Below, one piece after another: positions 57,601-64,000 of a DNA stretch of 64,000 nt. The notes under the pieces were generated by a model. It saw only the letters and a program-made list of their open reading frames with translations. It did no database searches and was not told the origin of the DNA. Source of the DNA: Symsagittifera roscoffensis (lineage: Eukaryota; Xenacoelomorpha; Acoela; Convolutidae). Position numbers and translations under genes: made by a program. The first letter of the stretch is position 1, and the number at the start of each line of letters is the position of its first letter. The stretch covers positions 24,043,419-24,107,418 of the forward strand of contig NC_087070.1 of assembly GCF_963678635.1 (NCBI RefSeq). The letters run 5' to 3'.

Positions 57601-60600
57601 TTTCCCATAACTTATTGTAGAACAAAACTAAATTGTCATGTCAACTTTGGTACATTTGATGATTTTTCCCCTTGTTTTTCAAATGTATCTTGGTTTTCGT
57701 TAAATTGTAACAAAGACACATGCCTGAATCCCCTAAAAAATGTGTTCAAGATTGTTTGTAGTACGCTAGAAAGCGTTTTGGATAAAATGGGCTTCTGTTT
57801 CAAAAATGGGGCTTATTCTGTTGCTCTGTAACAGTATTTTCCGCATGTTTTTTTTCATTTTATGGATACCTGCAGGCTACCTTATATAACTTCATGAGCT
57901 CAAATGTTATTCATGAATCGATCCAGTCATATTTTCGACCGATTTGTCATCAGTTTCCGGGAAAAGGCTATTTACTCTAGCTAACTTGTCATGACAACTC
58001 TGGTACTTCTGATGGATTTCCCGCATTGTTTTTTGAACGTGTTTGTAAAAAAGACGTATGCCTGAAACCCCTAAAAATCATTTTTTACGAAAAATTGTAG
58101 TACGTTAAAAGTGTTTTTTTTAAGTTAGGGCCTCTTTTTTGAATAAGTTAGCTTTTCTCTGTCGCTCTCTGTAACAAAATTTTTGCGCATGAAATTTTTC
58201 GTTTTCCCGGATACATGTAGGCTACCGTAACTAGCTCGATGTGCGCAAAATTTGTTCATGAAACAATCCAAGAATTTTAAAGACCGATTTGGCATCAGTT
58301 TCCAGAAAAAAATTTCCCCAGCTTATGTCAACTCGGGTAATTTTGATGATTTTTCCTATTGTTTTTTCGAACCTGAGTTGACACGACTATTTAGGTAGGG
58401 CGAATAGCCTTCTTCTGAAAATTGATGCAATATTGGTCGTCAATCTGAATGGATTGATTCATGAATGAAATTTCAGCTCATCGAGTTATCTATATAGCCC
58501 ACAAGCACACTCCGGGCAAAGTGGCGGAGCTTACGGCGTGCGAGTTCAAAGAGAAAACCTCGCATAATAATTGTGGGACGCGAGCAGGCTTATTTCAATT
58601 GAAAAGACTTTTAGTGAACGAAATTGTAGAGGTTAAAGTTTATATAAAAGCATCATAATTTTTTGTTAATTTTTATTTAACCGAAGTTATATTTTAGCGC
58701 TTACCGAAAGAGAAAAATTTATGGCCGATAGCGCTCTGAAAGAAAGGTACGCAAACATTGCGGTAGAGGCGTAACCAACAGTGAAATCTCTTGACAGTAG
58801 CTGTCTCCACGTAATTATTTTTCTGATACGTACCAGAAAATTGTTTCCTGTTATTTAAGTTATATGCATAGTTTTTCAAGGCGGTGTGCTACAAGCCGTT
58901 CTTCGAAATAAAGCTCATGGGAGACAAATATCAACTTTATCCCCAATCCGTTCTCATAGAAGAGAATTTAAAATTACGGCGAAACGACAGGAGATTGCAA
59001 AGCAGCAATTTAAAGGTATTTTATGTGTAATCGTTTGGATAATCAAAATTTTTTTTTCATATCTGATAATTTTGATCTTGATTAATTCCATTTGATCAGG
59101 TTTGGAAAAAGTGCCAAAGAGAAAGAGAAGAAGTGTCGCGAGAGAGCTTCAGGACGTAGACTTAAAGGAGCTTGTGGAGAAGTTCGGTGAAAACATAACC
59201 TATAAAGAGACGAGGAAGCGTACTAACACGAGTATGATTTCTGGGGGTTTCAGGCTTGATTCTAGTTTCCAACTTAAAGAAAAACAAGATAGGTTCGAAA
59301 AACAAGAGGAAAGAATCTTCAAAAGAACCAGAATTCACCTGACTTGTGTTTCAGTCTATAGTATGGTTCGGTTGATTCATGGATGAACTTTTAGCTCATC
59401 AGATTATCTAGGATAGCCTAGAGTTATCCGTGAAAATGAAAAAGGTCATGCGCAAAAAATTTGTTACAGCTCTATAGAAAAAATCTAAAAATTTTATAAT
59501 CGAGAAGCGCTGTTTTGAGCCGAATTGTTTTAAAGTTTAATGCAGACTAGCATGAATACAATTTCTGGGGGTTTCAGGCTTGATTCTAGTTTCCAACTTA
59601 AAGAAAAAACAAGATAGGTTCGAAAAACAAGAGGAAAGATTCTTCAAAAGAATCAGAATTCACCTGACTTGTTACGTCGGGTTAAAATCCACTTTCTGAG
59701 AGGTCATGAACGTTCAATCTATAGTATCATTCGGTTGATTCATGGATGAACTTTCAGCTCATCAGATTATCTAGGATAGGCTAGAGTTATCCGTGAAAAT
59801 GAAAAAAGTCATGCGCAACATATTTAATACAGCGCTACAGACAAAACCTATTGTTTTTTATAGAGAAGCGCTACGATGAGATGAAATGCTATCTAACATA
59901 CTGCAGGCTAGCGCGAATATGACTTCCAGTTTTTTTCGGCTTTTTTCTAGGTTCCAACTTACAGAAAAAACGTGGTAGGTTCGAAAAACAATGGGAAAAA
60001 ATCAACAAAAGTACCAGAGTTGACATGACATGTTAGGCAGGTTTTATATCTTTATTCTGAGAGTTGATGACAATTCGGTCGTCAGGTTGTTTCTTGGATG
60101 ATTTTTCAGCTCATCAGGTTATCTAGGAAAATGAAAAATGTCATAAGCAAAAAAAATGTTAGAGCGACAGAAAAACAAGTCGATTTATAGAGAGGCACTA
60201 TATGGAGACCAATTTTGTTCTGGCGTACCCCAGATTCGCGTGAGTTTGATTTCTAAAGTTTTCTTTTACTTGTATTTGTCTCAGTCAATAGAAAAAACAA
60301 GATAGGTAAAAAAAAAGGAAAAATCATCAAAAGTATCAATCTTGATTTTTCTATAAGTTGGAGCAAAGACATATTGTTTAAACTTTTAGAAATTGTTCTC
60401 ACGCTATTCTGCGGTAGGCCAAAAAACATTTAAGTTCATTTTAGGTTCTCTCTGTGAAACAAATTATGTTTTGCTGTCGCTCTCTGTAACAATTTTCTTG
60501 TGCATGATTTTTTTTTTCATTTTCAAGGATACCGGTTGGCTACCCTGGATAACTTGATGAGCTGGAAAATCATACATGAGGCAATCTGGCCGTTTAAGCG

Positions 60601-61815
60601 TCCGATTTGGTATCAGTATTCAGAAAACGCCTTTTCACCACACCTAACAAATCATGTCAAAGCGTTTTTGCTCGAAGTGGGGCCTCCCCTAAAAAATTTA
60701 CTTATTTTATGTCTCTCTGTAATAAATTTTTTGCCCATGATTTTTTTCGTTTTCACGGATACTTGTAGGCCATCCTAGATTGCTCGTTGAGCACAAAATT
60801 CATTCATGAACCAATCAAGTCATGTTGATGACCGATTTGTCATCAGTTTCCAGAAAAAGACTTTTACTCTAGCTGACTTGTCATGTCAACTCTCGTAACT
60901 CTGATGTTTCCCCCTTGGTTTTCGAATGTATCTTGGTTTTTCTTTAAGTTGGAACAATGACACATGCCTGAAACCCCTAAAAATTGTGTTCATGACTGTT
61001 TGTACTACGCTAGAAAGCGTTTTGGATAAATTAGGGCTTCTGTTTCAAAAATGGGACTTTTTCTGTTGCTCTCTAACAGTATTTTGCGCATGTTTTTTTT
61101 TTCATTTTTACGGATACCTGCAGGCTACCCTAGATAACTTCATGAGCTCAAATGTTATTCATGAAACGATCCAGTCATGTTTTCGACCGATTTGTCATCA
61201 GTTTCCGGGAAAAGGCTATTTACTCTAGCTAACTTGTCATGTCAACTCTGGTTCTTTTGATGGATTTCCCGCCTTATTTTTCGAACGTGTTTGGAAAAAA
61301 GGTGTATGCCTGAAACCCCTAAAAATCATTTTTTTTCGAAAGTTTTTAGTACGCTTAATGCGTTTTTTTTCAAATCAGCGCCTCTTTTTGGAATAAGATA
61401 GCTTTTTTCTGTCGCTCTCTGTAACAAATTTTTTGCGCATGAAATGTTTCGTTTTCCCGAATACATGTAGGCTACCGTAGCTAGCTCGATTTGCGCAAAT
61501 TTTTTTCGTAATACAATCCAATAATTTTAAATACCGATTTGGCATCAGTTTCTAGAAAAAAATGTTCCCCACATTATGTCAACTCGGGTAATTTTGATGA
61601 GTTTTCCTATTGTTTTTTCGAACCTGAGTTGACATGACCATTTAGGTAGGGTGAATAGCCTTCTTCTGACAATTGATGCATTTCGGTCGTCAATCTGAAT
61701 GGATTGATTCACGAACGAACTTTGAGCTCATCAAGTTATCTAGGGTAGCCCACAGGTATCCGTGAAAAAGAGAATTCATGCGATAAAATTTGTTACAGCT
61801 CTATAGAAAAAAGTC
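54680..61815. repeat. Segmental duplication, copy 2
   Basis: Counterpart of 43,190-49,985 with offset rising from about 11,470 to about 11,830 through a few indels, mostly between 58 and 60 kb. Long stretches, such as 55,740-56,350 against 44,271-44,885, show no difference by eye. The duplication is therefore young or homogenised. Confidence 0.85.
58505..59235 (+). pseudogene. Captured fragment of a SAM-domain gene, copy 2
   Basis: Same four blocks as copy 1. The second block (from 58,698) has lost one G and shifts frame, while the last block is 11 bp longer than in copy 1. Differences such as FQLKR for LQVNR in the first block show independent drift. The first block ends at 58,631, and the intron acceptors are kept. 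Confidence 0.6.
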
Positions 61816-62264
61816 TACATACTTTTTAATAGAGAAGCGCTATATTGAGCCGAATTAAATTATAGCTTAATTCAGATTAGCGTCAGTGTGACTTCTGGGG
61901 GTTTCAGGCTTGTTTCTAGTTTCCAAATTAGAGAAAAACAAGAAAGTTTCGAAAAACAATGGGAAAGAATCTTCAGAAGTACCAGAATTCACATGACTTG
62001 CTAGGTCGTGTTTAAATACCCTTTCTGAGAGTTGATGACAATTCAGCCTTTAGCATGATTGGATTAATTCATGTCTGAACTTTCAGCTCATCAGATTATC
62101 TGTGATAGCCCAGAGTTATCCGTGAAAATGAAAAAAAGTCATGCGCAAAAAATTTGATAATGCGCTATAGAAAAAACCTAGTCTTTTATAGAGAAGCGCT
62201 ATGATGGAATGCTTTCTAGCATGCTGAAGATTAGCGCGAGTTTGACTTCTAGATTTTTCTGGCT
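61816..62264. repeat. Minus-oriented family B monomers closing the array
   Basis: Continues the reversed block that begins at about 61,620 with GTCATGCGCAAAAAATTTGATAATGCGC-like and CAGCTCATCAGATTATCTG-like landmarks. It ends abruptly at about 62,264, where the 230-bp array starts. Confidence 0.7.
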
Positions 62265-63610
62265 TGGAACGGTTTGACTAGGTGGTCTTCAGTTCTGTTC
62301 ATAGAACGTGCTGAGCATAGAAGTCTTGTCGGGCTTCAGTTTGCAAGTTGGAAATTTTTGGCCGTCCGGTCTTCAGTTCTGCTTCAATACCCTGTGGGAG
62401 TTGCAATTGCGCTTAGTCACTTCAGCAAACTATGAAGTCTTTTCGATCTTCAGTGAGCACGTTGGAACAGTTTGACTAGCCAGTTTTCCTTTCTGTTTCT
62501 GGAATTACTTGGAGTGTAGCATTGCGGCTTTGTTTAAAAGCAAACTGAGAAGTCTTGTCGGGCTTCAGTTTGCAAGTTAGAATTTTTTGGCTGTCCGGTC
62601 TTCAGTTCTGCTTCAATACCCTGTGGGATTTGCAATTGCGCTTAGTCACTTCAGCAAACTATGAAGTCTTCTCGGGCTTCAGTTTGCTTGTTAGAACTGT
62701 GCGGTTAGCTACTTTTCCTTTCTGTTTTTTGGGTTATGTTGGAAAGAAGCATTGCGGCTTCGTTCTCTTAAGCAAATTGTGAAGTCTTGTCGGGCTTCAG
62801 TTTGCAAATTGGAACTTTTTGTCTGTCCGGTCTTCAGTTCTGCTTCAATACCCTGTGGGATTTGCAATTGCGCTTAGTCACTTCAGCAAACTATGAAGTC
62901 TTTTCGGTCTTCAGTGAGCACGTTGGAACAGCTTGACTAGCCAGTTCTCCTTTCTGTTTCTGGAATTACTTGGAGTGTAGCATTGCGGCTTTGTTTAAAA
63001 CCAAACTGAGAAGTCTTGTCGGGCTTCAGTTTGCAAGTTAGAATTTTTTGGCTGTCCGGTCTTCAGTTCTGCTTCAATACCCTGTGGGATTTGCAATTGC
63101 GCTTAGTCACTTCAGCAAACTATGAAGTCTTCTCGGGCTTCAGTTTGCTTGTTAGAACTGTGCGGTTAGCTACTTTTCCTTTCTTTTTTTTGGGTTATGT
63201 TGGAAAGAAGCATTGCGGCTTCGTTCTCTTAAGCGAATTGTGAAGTCTTGTCGGGCTTCAGTTTGCAAGTTGGAACTTTTTGGCTGTCCGGTCCTCAGTT
63301 CTGTTTCTGTACCCTGTGGGATTTGCAATTGCGCTTGTTCACTTCAGCAAACAGTGAAGTCTTTTCGGATTTCAGTTTGCTCGTTAGAACTGTACGTTTA
63401 CCTACTTTTCTTTCCTTTTTTTGGATTATGTTAGAATGAAGCATTGCGGCTCCGTTCTCCTAAGCAATTTGTGAAGTTTTGTCGGGCTTCAGTTCGCACG
63501 TTAGAATGGTTCGGCTCACGGGATCCAGTTCTATTGTAAGTTCTCAAAGTTAACGTCGGATTTCAAATGGCAAGCTAGAATTAGTCGCTTTCATTCCTTG
63601 TTTCACATCT
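62265..63610. repeat. ~230-bp tandem array with 115-bp half units
   Basis: GAAGTCTTGTCGGGCTTCAG recurs at about 62,322, 62,551, 62,781, 63,011, 63,242 and (degenerate) 63,472, a spacing of 229-231 bp. Each unit has an internal second GAAGTCTT(T/C)TCGG start about 115 bp in. Alternate units are more alike, so 62,555-62,782 and 63,016-63,243 differ by only a few bases, giving a ~461-bp dimer period. The array is richer in G+C than its surroundings and ends about 45 bp before the SAM-domain start codon. Confidence 0.9.
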
Positions 63611-63654
63611 GATTTTACTTTTTAAGAAATTTGTTGATTTTTTATTCAAACGAA

Positions 63655-64000
63655 ATGTCGATTCTAGACCTGGTAGCACAAATGGTTATGGTAGAGGCAC
63701 AAAAATTGAGGTTGATAGACGTAATCACCAACAGTTATATGACCATAGCGTCTTTCAAAATGCTGAGTAACCAGCAACTAATGAAGTTAGGGTTTTCCTT
63801 ACATGCTATCCTTGAGTTAATGGCCCTCATAAAGAAAAAGAGCAAAACTGCTGCAGTAACGGTGTCACCGCTATTGGTCTGCAATAAGGAGAACCTTGTA
63901 GAACCCCCAGGGCCGAGTAGTTTGTACACTACGGGCAAAGTGGCGGAGCTTACGGCGTGCGAGTTCAAAGAGAAAACCTCGCATATTAATTGTGGGACGC
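63655..64000 (+). CDS. SAM-domain protein, N-terminal part (runs off window)
   Basis: An ATG at 63,655 opens 115 codons to the window edge. Residues about 5-62 form a SAM domain: helices around LVAQMVMVEAQKL, IDVITN, FKMLSNQQLMKLGF and ILELMALIKKKSK. LGF-x(4-6)-L and the terminal Ile-Lys-Lys are typical of the fold, which mediates protein-protein or RNA contacts. After a short Ser/Pro linker comes TTGKVAELTACEFKEKTS, the segment also found in the two captured fragments. By that layout it belongs with SAMD3-like proteins that are widespread and often multicopy in animal genomes; that assignment is an inference. The start is the first ATG after stops. The sequence before it is the tandem array, leaving little room for a conventional promoter. 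Confidence 0.65.
   Translation, partial: MSILDLVAQMVMVEAQKLRLIDVITNSYMTIASFKMLSNQQLMKLGFSLHAILELMALIKKKSKTAAVTVSPLLVCNKENLVEPPGPSSLYTTGKVAELTACEFKEKTSHINCGT

Noticed and set aside
43118-61228. ORFs repeated through the family A and B arrays as genes
   Set aside because: They recur with the satellite period, are often broken in sister copies and end at monomer landmarks.
62555-63439. 73-75-codon ORFs in the 230-bp array as a secreted repeat protein
   Set aside because: They follow the array period exactly, overlap in two frames and have no conserved start outside the repeat.

Overview
The window looks like AT-rich nuclear DNA of a small-genome animal. The evidence is short introns (about 65-170 bp) with GT...AG borders, one possible non-canonical border, and relics of metazoan protein families: a JmjC demethylase-like enzyme, a C2H2C4 RING protein, Artemis/DCLRE1C, a peptide-type GPCR and a SAM-domain protein. 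The species cannot be fixed from sequence alone. A larvacean-type tunicate or a small crustacean would both fit the intron sizes and the retroelement type.

Layout: (1) 1-13.9 kb is a low-copy gene zone. It holds one apparently intact five-exon gene (JmjC, 5.0-6.3 kb), a RING gene with two in-frame stops (6.9-7.6 kb), a GPCR relic (8.2-8.7 kb), a badly decayed Artemis locus (9.3-10.6 kb), a lone N-glycosylated extracellular exon (12.3-12.7 kb), an unrecognised minus-strand ORF chain (0.55-1.7 kb) and several small satellites, hairpins and one foldback element. (2) 13.9-33.8 kb is a single minus-strand LTR retroelement of Ty3/gypsy type, about 19.9 kb between two ~355-bp terminal repeats. Its order is leader, gag, protease, RT/RNase H, integrase, Ser/Pro-rich ORF, envelope-like ORFs and further 3' ORFs. 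Most reading frames are broken, and two catalytic Asp positions (RT and integrase) are replaced. It is unusually long and carries large internal duplications. (3) 34.8-62.3 kb is a repeat-dense block. It starts with degenerate ~1.2-kb duplications, continues as a ~1.26-kb higher-order repeat built from ~165-175-bp units, and then becomes a mosaic of ~355-bp monomers in both orientations. A ~6.8-7.1-kb segment of that mosaic is present twice, about 11.5-11.8 kb apart, with stretches that look identical. (4) 62.3-63.6 kb is a clean ~230-bp tandem array. It runs up to a SAM-domain gene that starts at 63,655 and leaves the window.

The most notable link between regions is that the downstream part of this SAM-domain gene, with its introns, lies inside both copies of the duplicated satellite segment (47.0-47.7 and 58.5-59.2 kb). 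This points to gene-fragment capture and spread by segmental duplication. I found no sign of a multi-gene system working as a pathway. The coding content is a set of unrelated genes and relics in a repeat-rich region.
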